From JAWXUT01 sp044426075 (lineage in GTDB: Bacteria; Bacillota; Clostridia; Christensenellales; DTU072): a stretch of 32,406 bases of DNA. The stretch covers positions 1 to 32,406 of the forward strand of contig JAWXUT010000005.1 of assembly GCA_044426075.1 (NCBI GenBank), given 5' to 3'. Within the stretch, counting starts at the first letter, position 1, and each line of letters starts with the position of its first letter. Shown one piece after another: positions 1 to 8,198 of this stretch. Under the pieces are notes generated by a model. That model was not told the DNA's origin, searched no databases, and saw only the letters and a list, made by a program, of their open reading frames with translations. A program made the position numbers and the translations under genes.

Positions 1-917
1 ATTCTTTTAACTAAAAATGCATCCGTAGAAGTCAATAAATCAAATGATTTTTGTGCACTGCTCAACCTTCCGCTGGCATTTATGCGTGGTGCAATTTTAA
101 ACCCAATATCATATGCGGTTGCTTGATTAGGTTTTATTTTGCAGAGTTCTTTTAATATATTTAACCCTTGCCTTGGCGCCAATCTGTTGGTTTTATTCAA
201 TCTTTGCAATCCATAATAAGCAATAATTCTGTTATCGCTATCTAGTGGAACCAAGTCCGCTATTGTTGAAATTGCGCAAATATCTGAATATTGCATTGCA
301 TTGTCAAGGTCAGTTAAAGCCTCAACAACCTTAAGTGCAACACCAGCACCACATAGCTGAGGATAACCGTCATCTTGCAGCTTTGGATCTACAAGTAAGC
401 AGTCTGGCAACTCTTCTTGTGGTTCGTGGTGATCTGTAACTAAAATATCAATCCCCAAACTCTTAACATATGCCACCTCTTTAACCGAACTAATGCCGCA
501 GTCAACTGTTATAATTAAATTTGGTTTGAAACTTTCTACTACTTTATCAATAGCACCTTTAGATAAACCATAGCCGTCGTCGTGCCTGGTTGGAATAAAT
601 GACCGCACCTTGCCACCAAGTGCTTCAAACGCTAAAAACAGAATAGCCGATGCGCCCACTCCGTCACAATCATAATCCCCAAAAATCAATATATTTGATC
701 CGCGTTCAATATGCGATCTTATTAACGCAACAGCTGGTTTCATATTGATAATATCAAATGGAGAATGTAAATCACTTAATGACGGATGCAAAAACTTGTC
801 AATCGACACGCTGTCGGTAAACCCTCTATCTACAAGCAAATTGACAATGGTTTGAGATAGTCCTAATTCGACCATAAGTTTGGCTACTAGTTCATCTCTT
901 TCGTTAGTTTTGTGCAT
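1..917 (-). CDS. recJ: RecJ single-stranded-DNA-specific 5'-3' exonuclease (5' part, runs off the window)
   Basis: The first ~305 codons are present and the 3' part lies beyond the left edge. RecJ is a DHH-family, Mn-dependent exonuclease that degrades ssDNA 5' to 3' in recombination and repair. The DHH motifs are readable in order: FGDYDCDG (motif I), TVDCGIS (II), VTDHHEP (III), then LVDPK and the helical LCGAGVALKV (IV). I read the gene directly from the minus strand as an open frame with no stop before the edge. The start is ATG at 915-917, with AGGAGT (complement of 921-926) three bases upstream. It follows secF after a terminator-like hairpin, so it is either a separate unit or expressed by read-through. 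I found no convincing promoter in the 65-bp gap. The identity is firm because of the DHH motif set. Confidence 0.95.
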   Translation of the reverse strand, partial: MHKTNERDELVAKLMVELGLSQTIVNLLVDRGFTDSVSIDKFLHPSLSDLHSPFDIINMKPAVALIRSHIERGSNILIFGDYDCDGVGASAILFLAFEALGGKVRSFIPTRHDDGYGLSKGAIDKVVESFKPNLIITVDCGISSVKEVAYVKSLGIDILVTDHHEPQEELPDCLLVDPKLQDDGYPQLCGAGVALKVVEALTDLDNAMQYSDICAISTIADLVPLDSDNRIIAYYGLQRLNKTNRLAPRQGLNILKELCKIKPNQATAYDIGFKIAPRINASGRLSSAQKSFDLLTSTDAFLVKR

Positions 918-937
918 CGTTACTCCTATATAATCGT

Positions 938-965
938 AAAAAAGCCCGTTAGAAACGGACTTTTA
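938..965 (-). terminator. Rho-independent terminator after secF
   Basis: On the minus strand the RNA reads AAAAGUCCGU, a short loop, then ACGGGCUUUUUU. This is a ten-pair stem with one G-U wobble followed by a U-run. The wobble pairs only in the minus-strand RNA, so the direction fits termination of secDF. It sits 18 bases past the secF stop and just before the recJ ribosome binding site. Confidence 0.75.
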
Positions 966-982
966 AATTTGTTGAATTGAGC

Positions 983-2017
983 TTACTTTTTATTACTTTC
1001 TCTTTTTGCCTTGCGAGCTTTTCCGTTTTTGTGCTGAATCATCAATCCCCATATGCTAGGTGCTAAGAATGTAGATGAATAGAAACCAGCTACGATACCA
1101 AACATAATTGGTAGAGCAAATTCAGTCAATGTGCTAACGCCGAAGCAAGCCAAAATTGAAATTGTAATAAATGTTGTTAAACTTGTAAACATTGAACGCT
1201 TAATTGAGAAAGAAACCGCATTATTAACAATAAGTCTTGGGTCAAGCGCCTTGTTTTTGTTCTTAAATGGAACTGTATTTTCACGAACTCTGTCAAATAC
1301 AACGATAGTATTATTGATAGCATAAGCAACAATTGTAATGATACCAGCAATTAGTGTGCTTCCTATTTGGATACGGAAGATAACAACAAGTGATAACATA
1401 ATTATAATATCGTGTAACTGAGCGCAAATAGTAGCAATACCACTGTATAAGTCAAATCGGAATATTACATATAGTAACATTAGAACCATAGCAATACTTA
1501 CAGCCAACAATGCAGATTGTACTAAGCTAGTACTTGCAGATGCACTTGTCATTTCTGCGTCAGCAGAAACATTAACATTATATGTGTTGTAAAAAGCAAG
1601 TTCTACTGCGTCACAAATTTGTTGGTTGATAGTAACCATTGATTCTGCCATTTCATCGGTACTGTAGTCAGTGCCGTTAATTGAGTTTGCATATCTTAAT
1701 ACAATAGCAGTTGTTCCACTAGTTTGTCTAACGCTAATAATTGCGCCGAAATCGTTTTCGATAATGTCTTCAATAAAATCAGCAGTGGCATCGAAGTCAG
1801 AAACCAACGCTTCATCCATTTCAACAGTAAGCACTGTACCCGCTTTAAAGTCGATACCTATGTTTGCAAAGCCGTCATAGTTGTCACTAATTGTATATAC
1901 CGTGCCACATACCATTGCTATAAATATGATAGCAAGTGGTGCTATAAACCAGTAATATGCGTTTTCAAAAACTTTCATATTGCGGAGGTTTAATTTAATA
2001 TCGCTAAATTTTTTCAT
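983..2017 (-). CDS. secF: Protein translocase subunit SecF
   Basis: SecF, 344 aa, an RND-like membrane protein that works with SecD to pull preproteins across the membrane using the proton motive force. One TM segment lies at about residues 24-42. A periplasmic-type domain opens with IGIDFKAG, where the family usually has DFxGG. A block of TM segments follows from about 165. The conserved SecF stretch is recognisable near residues 230-250 (AYAINNTIVVFDRVREN), with N in place of the usual D before T. The ATG overlaps the secD stop by one base (TAATG), and GGAGG lies inside the end of secD, so the two are translationally coupled. A basic tail (KARKAKRESNKK) ends the protein. Separate secD and secF genes are normal in Clostridia. 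Confidence 0.96.
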   Translation of the reverse strand: MKKFSDIKLNLRNMKVFENAYYWFIAPLAIIFIAMVCGTVYTISDNYDGFANIGIDFKAGTVLTVEMDEALVSDFDATADFIEDIIENDFGAIISVRQTSGTTAIVLRYANSINGTDYSTDEMAESMVTINQQICDAVELAFYNTYNVNVSADAEMTSASASTSLVQSALLAVSIAMVLMLLYVIFRFDLYSGIATICAQLHDIIIMLSLVVIFRIQIGSTLIAGIITIVAYAINNTIVVFDRVRENTVPFKNKNKALDPRLIVNNAVSFSIKRSMFTSLTTFITISILACFGVSTLTEFALPIMFGIVAGFYSSTFLAPSIWGLMIQHKNGKARKAKRESNKK

Positions 2018-3303
2018 TATTCTACCTCCTTAAATACCAAACCATAATAAAGTTCGTTATCTTCATTGAAAGAAAGTGATATGTTAATCAACAATCTTGT
2101 GATAACAATCGCTGTGAACATTGATAGGATAATACCTATTAACAATGTGATAGCAAAACTTTGAATGGTTGTTGAACCAAATATAATCATAACAATTGAA
2201 CCAATTATTGTAGTAACGTTGGCATCAACAATTGTTGTAAGAGCCTTTTTGAAACCACCTTTAACGGCTGAATTGATTGATTTATGCGATGCGCGCATTT
2301 CGTCTTTAATTCTTTCAAATATAATAACGTTAGCATCAACCGCCATACCGATACTCAATATAACACCGGCAATACCTGGCAAGGTTAACTGTACCCAAGG
2401 TACAAGCGCTAGTGCAAACATCATTAATTCTGTGTATATAATTAGAGCGAAAACAGCTGTAACACCAAAACCTCTATATATAATCAACATTAAGATTCCA
2501 ACAACTGCAAGACCAATAATACCAGCCAAAATTGCATATGTTAATGCGTCTTCACCCAAAGTAGCAGAAATTGTTGATACTTGTTGTACTGTTAATGAAA
2601 CTTCAAATGCGCCAGCTTGTAGTTGAACTGCAAGTTCGTTTGCCTCTGCATATGTGTAACCACCAGTAATAACCGCTTCACCATCTGTAATAGTACTGTT
2701 AACAGTTGGGCTCATAATTAGTTCGCCATTGATGTAAATGCTGATTGTGCTATCAAGATTATCTTCTGTAGCTTGTGCGAATAACTCAGTTCCTTCATCA
2801 TTAAAGGTCAAGCTAATTGCATAAGAACCATCATAGTAAACTGCAGTAGCTGATTCTAAGTGCTTTGCACCTTCTAGCAATACATTGCCGTCGCTATCTT
2901 GGAACTCAAGTTCTGCTGGTTCACCAAGCAAAGCCATAAGTTCGTCTGTATCACTAACAGCTGGAACTTCTACACGGATGTTTGAGTCGCCATACCTAGT
3001 AACTGATGCTTCGGTGTATCCCTTTGAAAACAACAAAGACGATAAGTTAGCAATCGTGCCTTCCATAGCAGCGTCAGCTGTGTCAGCATCATCAAACTCA
3101 GTTAAGTCTGCCTCAAAAATTGCGTATACGCCACCTTTTAAATCTAGTCCCAAGTCGATACAACTTGCAACCCAATAGAAATCGTAATTACTATCACCGA
3201 TTTGAACATAGCCATCTGAATTCAAAGGAATTATCATCAGCGCTGCGCCAATGATAAGAACTGCTATCAAGACTATTATTATAATAGATTTTTTTCTACT
3301 CAC
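2017..3303 (-). CDS. secD: Protein translocase subunit SecD
   Basis: SecD, 428 aa with the start chosen here. It partners SecF in the late, PMF-driven stage of Sec export. Visible features are an N-terminal TM (about residues 7-25), the SecD hallmark DLGLDLKGGVYAIFEADL in the P1 domain, and a C-terminal five-TM block with GMAVDANVIIFERIKDE, the signature shared with RND transporters. The open frame extends 18 bases further to an ATG at 3321. I prefer GTG at 3301-3303 because it has GGAGG (complement of 3311-3315) at 7-base spacing. The promoter at 3333-3361 also predicts a transcript starting near 3326, which would leave the upstream ATG almost leaderless. It overlaps secF by one base. Confidence 0.95.
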   Translation of the reverse strand: MSRKKSIIIIVLIAVLIIGAALMIIPLNSDGYVQIGDSNYDFYWVASCIDLGLDLKGGVYAIFEADLTEFDDADTADAAMEGTIANLSSLLFSKGYTEASVTRYGDSNIRVEVPAVSDTDELMALLGEPAELEFQDSDGNVLLEGAKHLESATAVYYDGSYAISLTFNDEGTELFAQATEDNLDSTISIYINGELIMSPTVNSTITDGEAVITGGYTYAEANELAVQLQAGAFEVSLTVQQVSTISATLGEDALTYAILAGIIGLAVVGILMLIIYRGFGVTAVFALIIYTELMMFALALVPWVQLTLPGIAGVILSIGMAVDANVIIFERIKDEMRASHKSINSAVKGGFKKALTTIVDANVTTIIGSIVMIIFGSTTIQSFAITLLIGIILSMFTAIVITRLLINISLSFNEDNELYYGLVFKEVE

Positions 3304-3332
3304 TCGTATGCCTCCATACATTAATCCTTTTA

Positions 3333-3361
3333 ATTATAATACTTATATATACTTTAGTCAA
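3333..3361 (-). promoter_or_regulatory. Sigma-A promoter for secDF
   Basis: On the minus strand TTGACT (3356-3361) and TATAAT (3333-3338) are separated by exactly 17 bases. The predicted start near 3326 gives a short leader to the GGAGG/GTG start of secD. This separates secDF transcription from the upstream scfAB genes. Confidence 0.8.
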
Positions 3362-3428
3362 CCACTTTTAGTAAATTTAGGTAAATAAATATGGATTTGA
3401 TTAATTTTTTTTGCTATTTATGCGTTAA

Positions 3429-4781
3429 TTACTGTTTTTCTATGGTTGCGATTGCCAAACTAAGCTCTAAACGCTTTCTTGTTAGTATGCAACCCATTTC
3501 ATATTGGCCATCAATACTGCCACTAAAATTCTTTGCATTTGCTGCACAACCACCACCGCAATAGTATTTTGCGATGCAATCTTTACAATGTTCTTTTTTC
3601 AATAAGCATATATCCGCAAAGGTTTCACGAATATTTTGATGCAATATGCCGTCAAAAACATTGCCAATGCAGTACTCATCTTCGCCAACAAACTGATGAC
3701 ATGGAAACAATTCACCCACTGGACTAACAGCGATATATTCTGTACCCGCGCCACAACCCGTTAACCTCTTGTTGATACAAGGCCCGTGATCAAGATCAAG
3801 CATAAAATGGAAAAAGTTAAACCACTTCTCCCCGTCTCTGCGTTCAAGATAACCCTCTGCCAATCTGTCATATTCTGCAAGAATGCGGTCGAGATGCTCT
3901 GTTTTTAGTGCCATTGGGCTACTATCGGGCAAAACAACTGGTTCTACGGAAATTTGATCGAATCCCACATCGTTTAAATGGAAAATATCTGTGGCGAAAT
4001 CTAAATTTCTTGCAGTAAAAGTGCCGCGCGCATAGTACTTTTTATCACCACGCACTTTGCGGAATTTTATTGCATTATTTAAAATTACGTCATAAACATC
4101 CTTATCATTTACGGATTTTCTTACAGCGTTATGCACTTCTGGTCTGCCATCAATACTCAAAACAACGTTGTCCATTTCTCTGTTCAGATACTCAATGTTG
4201 GTATCATTTAAAGCAAGACAATTTGTAGTCATTGTAAAAGTGAACTGTTTTTTGTGCTTTATCGCTTCGCTTTTTGCATAGTCAACTATTCCGCGAACAA
4301 CGCCCATATTCAACAATGGTTCGCCCCCAAAAAAATCGACTTCTAAGTTGCGTTTTATTCCGCTTTTTGCTATTAATAGGTCTATAGCCCTCTGCCCAAC
4401 TTCAAGAGACATATAGTCGCGCTCTGTTTTGTATGTGCCACCACTAGCAAAACAATATTCGCATTTTAAATTGCAGTCGTGACAAATATGTAAACACATC
4501 GCTTTAAGATATGTTGCATCTTTATGAAAAGTTTTAATTGCTGGCTCTGCATTTAGGGCACCGTCCGCTTCAATTTCAGCAAACTCAGCGTAAATTTCTT
4601 GCACTGTTTCTGCTGGAATATTGTTGTAGTCTGTGCACTCTTCGGTGCTCATTGCAATATTATATCTTTTTCTTGCACACAAAAAAGCGACATAATCTAC
4701 ATTGTGTAGACTGCCGCTTTCTATATCCCATATAAAATATAGAGTGCTGGACCTATGCTTGTATTTAAAAGTATGTACCAT
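3429..4781 (-). CDS. scfB: SCIFF peptide radical SAM maturase (thioether-forming)
   Basis: A 450-aa radical SAM/SPASM enzyme. Members of this family install Cys sulfur-to-carbon thioether crosslinks in the SCIFF (six cysteines in forty-five residues) peptide found across Clostridia. The radical SAM cluster motif is CNLKCEYC (C103, C107, C110). The FFGGEPLLN stretch after it is the SAM-binding GGE motif. The C-terminal SPASM region holds the expected run of cysteines (CGAGTEYIAVSPVGELFPC, then HCKDC, YYCGGGC and a final MGC), which would bind two auxiliary 4Fe-4S clusters. The N-terminal ~90 residues match the peptide-recognition extension of this family. It starts 17 bases after the SCIFF peptide gene. 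The ribosome binding site is weak, so expression may depend on coupling to scfA. No terminator is evident before the secD promoter. Confidence 0.93.
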   Translation of the reverse strand: MVHTFKYKHRSSTLYFIWDIESGSLHNVDYVAFLCARKRYNIAMSTEECTDYNNIPAETVQEIYAEFAEIEADGALNAEPAIKTFHKDATYLKAMCLHICHDCNLKCEYCFASGGTYKTERDYMSLEVGQRAIDLLIAKSGIKRNLEVDFFGGEPLLNMGVVRGIVDYAKSEAIKHKKQFTFTMTTNCLALNDTNIEYLNREMDNVVLSIDGRPEVHNAVRKSVNDKDVYDVILNNAIKFRKVRGDKKYYARGTFTARNLDFATDIFHLNDVGFDQISVEPVVLPDSSPMALKTEHLDRILAEYDRLAEGYLERRDGEKWFNFFHFMLDLDHGPCINKRLTGCGAGTEYIAVSPVGELFPCHQFVGEDEYCIGNVFDGILHQNIRETFADICLLKKEHCKDCIAKYYCGGGCAANAKNFSGSIDGQYEMGCILTRKRLELSLAIATIEKQ

Positions 4782-4798
4782 AATATAAAAGCGTTAGC

Positions 4799-4969
4799 TT
4801 ATAGTGTTTCCTTTTTAACAACGTTGATTTTTTCTTCTTGGTGGCAAGCTTGATTACCCACTGTGCAACTTGTTTTGCAAGCTGATTGGCAACTAGCTTG
4901 GCATTCGCCACAACCAATTGTGTGAGTTTTTGTCATTGACTTTTTAGCAACTGTCTTAATGTGTTTCAT
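4799..4969 (-). CDS. scfA: SCIFF ranthipeptide precursor (six-cysteine peptide)
   Basis: A 56-aa peptide read directly from the minus strand. It begins MKHIKTVAKKS, the near-invariant SCIFF opening. Six cysteines at residues 20, 23, 27, 31, 35 and 42 follow the pattern CxECQxSCQSACKTSC-x6-C, with threonines between them as candidate crosslink acceptors. A 14-residue tail rich in Glu and Lys follows the last Cys, longer than in many SCIFF peptides I know. The start has GGAGG (complement of 4976-4980) at 6-base spacing. SCIFF peptides are modified by the adjacent radical SAM enzyme. A role in quorum sensing or population signalling has been proposed for ranthipeptides, but their function is not settled. 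Identity is very secure from sequence and neighbour. Confidence 0.96.
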   Translation of the reverse strand: MKHIKTVAKKSMTKTHTIGCGECQASCQSACKTSCTVGNQACHQEEKINVVKKETL

Positions 4970-5001
4970 AAAACACCTCCGTTATTTAATTACATATACA
5001 T

Positions 5002-5030
5002 ATTATACACACTTTTACAATATTAATCAA
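5002..5030 (-). promoter_or_regulatory. Sigma-A promoter for scfAB
   Basis: On the minus strand TTGATT (5025-5030) and TATAAT (5002-5007) are spaced by 17 bases. The start site would fall near 4995, leaving a leader of about 25 bases to the scfA GGAGG. Confidence 0.7.
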
Positions 5031-5112
5031 GACTATTTTACAATAAAAATATCAATAATGAATATTTATGCTATCTCGCTAATAAACTATACAAAAAGAA
5101 CTGGAGGTCACA

Positions 5113-5517
5113 ATGAAAGCAACCGCTTCACTCAACAAGAAAAACATAATATTAGATGTACTAATAAGCACACTTAAAGCTGTAATATTTTCAATAATAG
5201 GGGTATTGATTCTGGCGATATTTGTAAAATTTTGTAGTTTAGGGGACAATGTGGTTGTTCCGCTAAATCAAGTGATAAAATATGCAAGCATCTTATTTGG
5301 ATGCATATTCGGAATAAAAGATAAAACTAGCGGTGCAATTAAAGGTGCTATTATAGGATTATTATATACAACCCTTAGCGTTTTCATTTTTTTGATAATA
5401 GACAGCACTTTGAGCGCACAGAACTTCAACTTTTTTGATTTTCTAACGGGAACAGTGGGCGGAATTATATGTGGAATTATTGCAGTAAATGTAGGTTCTA
5501 AAAGAAAAAGGCATTAA
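5113..5517 (+). CDS. TIGR04086-like integral membrane protein
   Basis: A 134-aa protein with about four hydrophobic segments (near residues 20-42, 58-68, 76-96 and 108-126), a basic N-terminus and a KRKRH tail, so an inner-membrane protein with no enzyme motif. Size, topology and position between yajC and the SCIFF genes match the Clostridia family TIGR04086, whose function is unknown. In the gene order I know, this gene reads in the same direction as its neighbours; here it faces the other way. The start is ATG with GGAGG at 5103-5107. I found no strong promoter in the 140 bases upstream. Its 3' end runs into a perfect bidirectional terminator. The family call is by context and topology, not by a decisive motif. 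Confidence 0.75.
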   Translation: MKATASLNKKNIILDVLISTLKAVIFSIIGVLILAIFVKFCSLGDNVVVPLNQVIKYASILFGCIFGIKDKTSGAIKGAIIGLLYTTLSVFIFLIIDSTLSAQNFNFFDFLTGTVGGIICGIIAVNVGSKRKRH

Positions 5518-5525
5518 AATCAAAA

Positions 5526-5559
5526 AAAAGACTTTTCGATAAATTTCGAAAAGTCTTTT
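5526..5559. terminator. Bidirectional terminator between the TIGR04086-like gene and yajC
   Basis: A 14-bp perfect stem (arms 5526-5539 and 5546-5559, 6-base loop) with A/T runs on both sides. It can stop the plus-strand gene ending at 5517 and yajC, which ends at 5581 on the minus strand. Confidence 0.85.
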
Positions 5560-5580
5560 AATTTTTAATTTAGTATTAAA

Positions 5581-5886
5581 TTATGAAAGTTTTGTTCTGA
5601 TAGCGTTTTTGATAATTTTAACGATAACTGGAGCTTCTTCAGTTCCTACATTTATACTATATCTATCAGCTTCAGCATCAATTTCTGTGATAACACCAAC
5701 AAATCCACCGATTGTCATAATAGAATCACCGATTGACAAACTTGACATCATATCTGCCATTTTTTTCTTTTGTTTGCGTTGTGGGATTACTGTCATCAAA
5801 ATCATGATTACAAAGAACACGCCCAAAACGGCAAACATTACCCATGAGCTTGAATCTGTACTACTTGTATCTGCTATAAAATTCAT
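5581..5886 (-). CDS. yajC: Preprotein translocase subunit YajC
   Basis: YajC, 101 aa from the start chosen here. It is a small membrane protein associated with SecDF. One TM segment (WVMFAVLGVFFVIMILMTVI) is followed by the YajC hallmarks PQRKQKKK, a short helix (MADMMSSLSIGD) and the beta-rich core with GGFVGVITEI. The frame is open 12 codons further upstream to an ATG at 5922. I choose ATG at 5884-5886 because it has AAGGAG (complement of 5895-5900) at 8-base spacing and because the predicted promoter puts the transcript start near 5915, downstream of that other ATG. It follows queA and tgt, the usual queA-tgt-yajC order, but has its own promoter. Confidence 0.95.
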   Translation of the reverse strand: MNFIADTSSTDSSSWVMFAVLGVFFVIMILMTVIPQRKQKKKMADMMSSLSIGDSIMTIGGFVGVITEIDAEADRYSINVGTEEAPVIVKIIKNAIRTKLS

Positions 5887-5921
5887 TATAATTTCTCCTT
5901 TTTGCTTATTGCAACACATCA

Positions 5922-5950
5922 ACTATAACATAATTGTTGACACATTGCAA
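5922..5950 (-). promoter_or_regulatory. Promoter for yajC with an overlapping interrupted inverted repeat
   Basis: On the minus strand TTGCAA (5945-5950) and TATAGT (5922-5927) have 17-base spacing. An inverted repeat, TTGCAA-n4-TCAAC (5909-5923) and GTTGA-n4-TTGCAA (5936-5950), spans the region from the -35 box to the predicted start and could be an operator. Confidence 0.6.
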
Positions 5951-6022
5951 CCATTTTATTTTACTTTTGCAAAATTTCGCTTAATATTCACATTAGGATG
6001 CGTAATTTCACAATTGTTGCAT

Positions 6023-7138
6023 TTATTTGGCCTTTTTTGAATAAGTTTTAAAAAACTCTTCTCTATAATCGAGCAATCTATCTTCCCAAATTGCCTCTTT
6101 TATTTTTGCAGTCAAGCGGTGTAAGAAATGTATATTATGAATCGACAATAATCTACCACCCATAATTTCATCACATTTTATAAGATGCCTAATATATGCG
6201 CGACTGTAATTTTTGCAACAGTAGCAATCGCAGCCCTCTTCAACTGGTGAAAAATCTTCTGCATATGTGGCGTTTCTTATTGTAACATCGCCCTTAAAAG
6301 TCATTGCTGTGCCATTTCTTGCAATTCTAGTTGGCAACACGCAGTCCATCATATCTATTCCGCGACAAATTCCCTCAATAAAACAATCCGCACTGCCAAC
6401 ACCCATAAGGTATCTGGGCATATTTTCTGGATAGTGAGGACGCAATACGTCTAGCATTTCATACATAACGCTTTTTTCTTCACCAACAGATAGCCCACCA
6501 ATAGCAATTCCGCATTTTGCGTATGGAATAGTGCGTTTGATACTTTCTACCCTTAGGTCTGCATACATATTTCCTTGTACGATAGGAAACAACATTTGAT
6601 GTTCATTATTTTGCACTTTATAACATCTATCAAGCCAATTCAACGTGCGTTCCATAGCTTCTCTGCTCTTTTGGTGCGTTGTGCCACTAGCAGTACACTC
6701 ATCAAACGCCATCATAATATCACTGCCCAATCCTTGCTGAATTTCAATAGCTTTTTCTGGTGTGATAAGATGCCTGCTTCCGTCTATATGGCTTGCAAAT
6801 TTAACACCTTCCTCGGTAACTTTTCTAATTCCGGACAATGAAAATACTTGAAATCCACCGCTATCAGTTAAAATAGGCTTATCCCAGTTCATAAACTTGT
6901 GCAAACCACCCGCCTTCTTAACAATATCAACACCCGGTCTTAAATATAGATGATATGTATTGGATAACAAAATTTGTGAGCCGCATTCAGCAACCTCTTC
7001 TGGCGAAAGCGCCTTAACTGTAGCCCTTGTGCCCACCGGCATAAAAACTGGAGTTTCAATCACACCGTGTGGGGTGGTGAGTCTGCCAATTCTTGCACCC
7101 GACTGCTTACATTCTTTAATTACTTCATATTTAAACAT
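6023..7138 (-). CDS. tgt: Queuine tRNA-ribosyltransferase (tRNA-guanine transglycosylase)
   Basis: Tgt, 371 aa. It exchanges guanine 34 in GUN-anticodon tRNAs for preQ1 (in bacteria), which QueA then modifies towards queuosine. The fold's landmarks are TDSGGFQVFSL with the base-recognition Asp, the IGGLSVGEEK loop, the DCVLPTRIARNGTAM region with the catalytic Asp, and the C-terminal zinc site CDCYCCKNYSRAYIRH. Length is typical. The start has GGAG at 6-base spacing. It lies 18 bases after queA, so the two steps of queuosine assembly are co-transcribed. Confidence 0.97.
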   Translation of the reverse strand: MFKYEVIKECKQSGARIGRLTTPHGVIETPVFMPVGTRATVKALSPEEVAECGSQILLSNTYHLYLRPGVDIVKKAGGLHKFMNWDKPILTDSGGFQVFSLSGIRKVTEEGVKFASHIDGSRHLITPEKAIEIQQGLGSDIMMAFDECTASGTTHQKSREAMERTLNWLDRCYKVQNNEHQMLFPIVQGNMYADLRVESIKRTIPYAKCGIAIGGLSVGEEKSVMYEMLDVLRPHYPENMPRYLMGVGSADCFIEGICRGIDMMDCVLPTRIARNGTAMTFKGDVTIRNATYAEDFSPVEEGCDCYCCKNYSRAYIRHLIKCDEIMGGRLLSIHNIHFLHRLTAKIKEAIWEDRLLDYREEFFKTYSKKAK

Positions 7139-7156
7139 TAATATCTCCGTTTTTCT

Positions 7157-8194
7157 TTATTCGATTAGCATGGCGTCGCCAAAGCTAAAAAATCTGTACT
7201 TTTCTGACACCGCAAGGTTGTATAACTCAAGCGTCTTTTCTCTTCCCATAAGCGCAGAAACAAGCATTATAAGCGTGCTTTCTGGCAAATGAAAATTTGT
7301 GATAAGACAATCCACGATTTTAAATTGATAAGGTGGATAAATAAATATACTGGTGTCACCACTGCTTGCATTTATATGACCCACGCTGTCTGCCGCACTT
7401 TCAAGCGTTCTAACTGAAGTTGTGCCAACTGCAATAACCCGCCTACCTTCCGCCTTTGCTTTATTAATGGCTGAAGCTGACTGCTCGCTAACCTCATAAT
7501 ATTCGCTGTGCATTTGATGATTTATAAGATTATCTTCTTTAACTGGTCGGAATGTTCCTAACCCCACTTGCAACAATACCTCTACAATTTCAACGCCTTT
7601 ATCTTGCAGTTTTTTAAGCAATTCTGGTGTAAAATGCAGTCCTGCTGTAGGTGCTGCAGATGAACCATTGTGTTTGCTGTAAACAGTTTGATAGCGCTCT
7701 TTATCTTGCAGTTTTTCTGTTATATATGGTGGCAATGGCATTTGTCCTGCCCTATCCAATATATCTTCAAATACACCAGAAAACTCAAATTCGATATCCC
7801 TAATGCCGTTATCTAGTATCCCAATTACCTTAAATGATAACTCTTCATTAACAACAAGGGTGCTTCCAATTTTAGCTTTTCTTGCAGGTTTTAGCAGCGT
7901 TTCCCAATGGGTGTAGTTAATTCTTTTCAAAAGTAACACCTCATAGTTTCTGCCCTTGTCATCATTTGCGAAAATTCTTGCTGGAATAACCCTTGTGTTG
8001 TTTATTACAAGCACATCGCCCGCATTAAATGTATCTATAATGTCACTAAAAACTTTGTGGTTTATGGTGTCGGTTTTTCTATTATAACACAACAGCCTAG
8101 AACTATCCCTAGGCTCAAGTGGTGTTTGTGCAATTAACTCTTCTGGCAGATGATAATTGTAGTCTGATTTTAATAATGATTCTTTGTTTTCCAT
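7157..8194 (-). CDS. queA: S-adenosylmethionine:tRNA ribosyltransferase-isomerase
   Basis: QueA, 345 aa. It transfers and isomerises the ribosyl part of SAM onto preQ1 in tRNA to make epoxyqueuosine. Recognisable family blocks are the N-terminal YHLPEELIAQTPLEPRDSSRLL, the VINNTRVIPARI block, AAPTAGLHFT, LQVGLGTFRPV and ITNFHLPESTL near the C-terminus. Length is normal. The gene begins 4 bases after the ruvB stop with only a weak GGAA ribosome binding site, so translation probably couples to ruvB. The order ruvC-ruvA-ruvB-queA-tgt-yajC is common in Firmicutes. Confidence 0.97.
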   Translation of the reverse strand: MENKESLLKSDYNYHLPEELIAQTPLEPRDSSRLLCYNRKTDTINHKVFSDIIDTFNAGDVLVINNTRVIPARIFANDDKGRNYEVLLLKRINYTHWETLLKPARKAKIGSTLVVNEELSFKVIGILDNGIRDIEFEFSGVFEDILDRAGQMPLPPYITEKLQDKERYQTVYSKHNGSSAAPTAGLHFTPELLKKLQDKGVEIVEVLLQVGLGTFRPVKEDNLINHQMHSEYYEVSEQSASAINKAKAEGRRVIAVGTTSVRTLESAADSVGHINASSGDTSIFIYPPYQFKIVDCLITNFHLPESTLIMLVSALMGREKTLELYNLAVSEKYRFFSFGDAMLIE

Positions 8195-8198
8195 TTTA

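Noticed and set aside
3304..3321. The upstream ATG of secD as the start codon
   Set aside because: The predicted transcript would begin about five bases before it, and the GTG at 3303 has a far better ribosome binding site.
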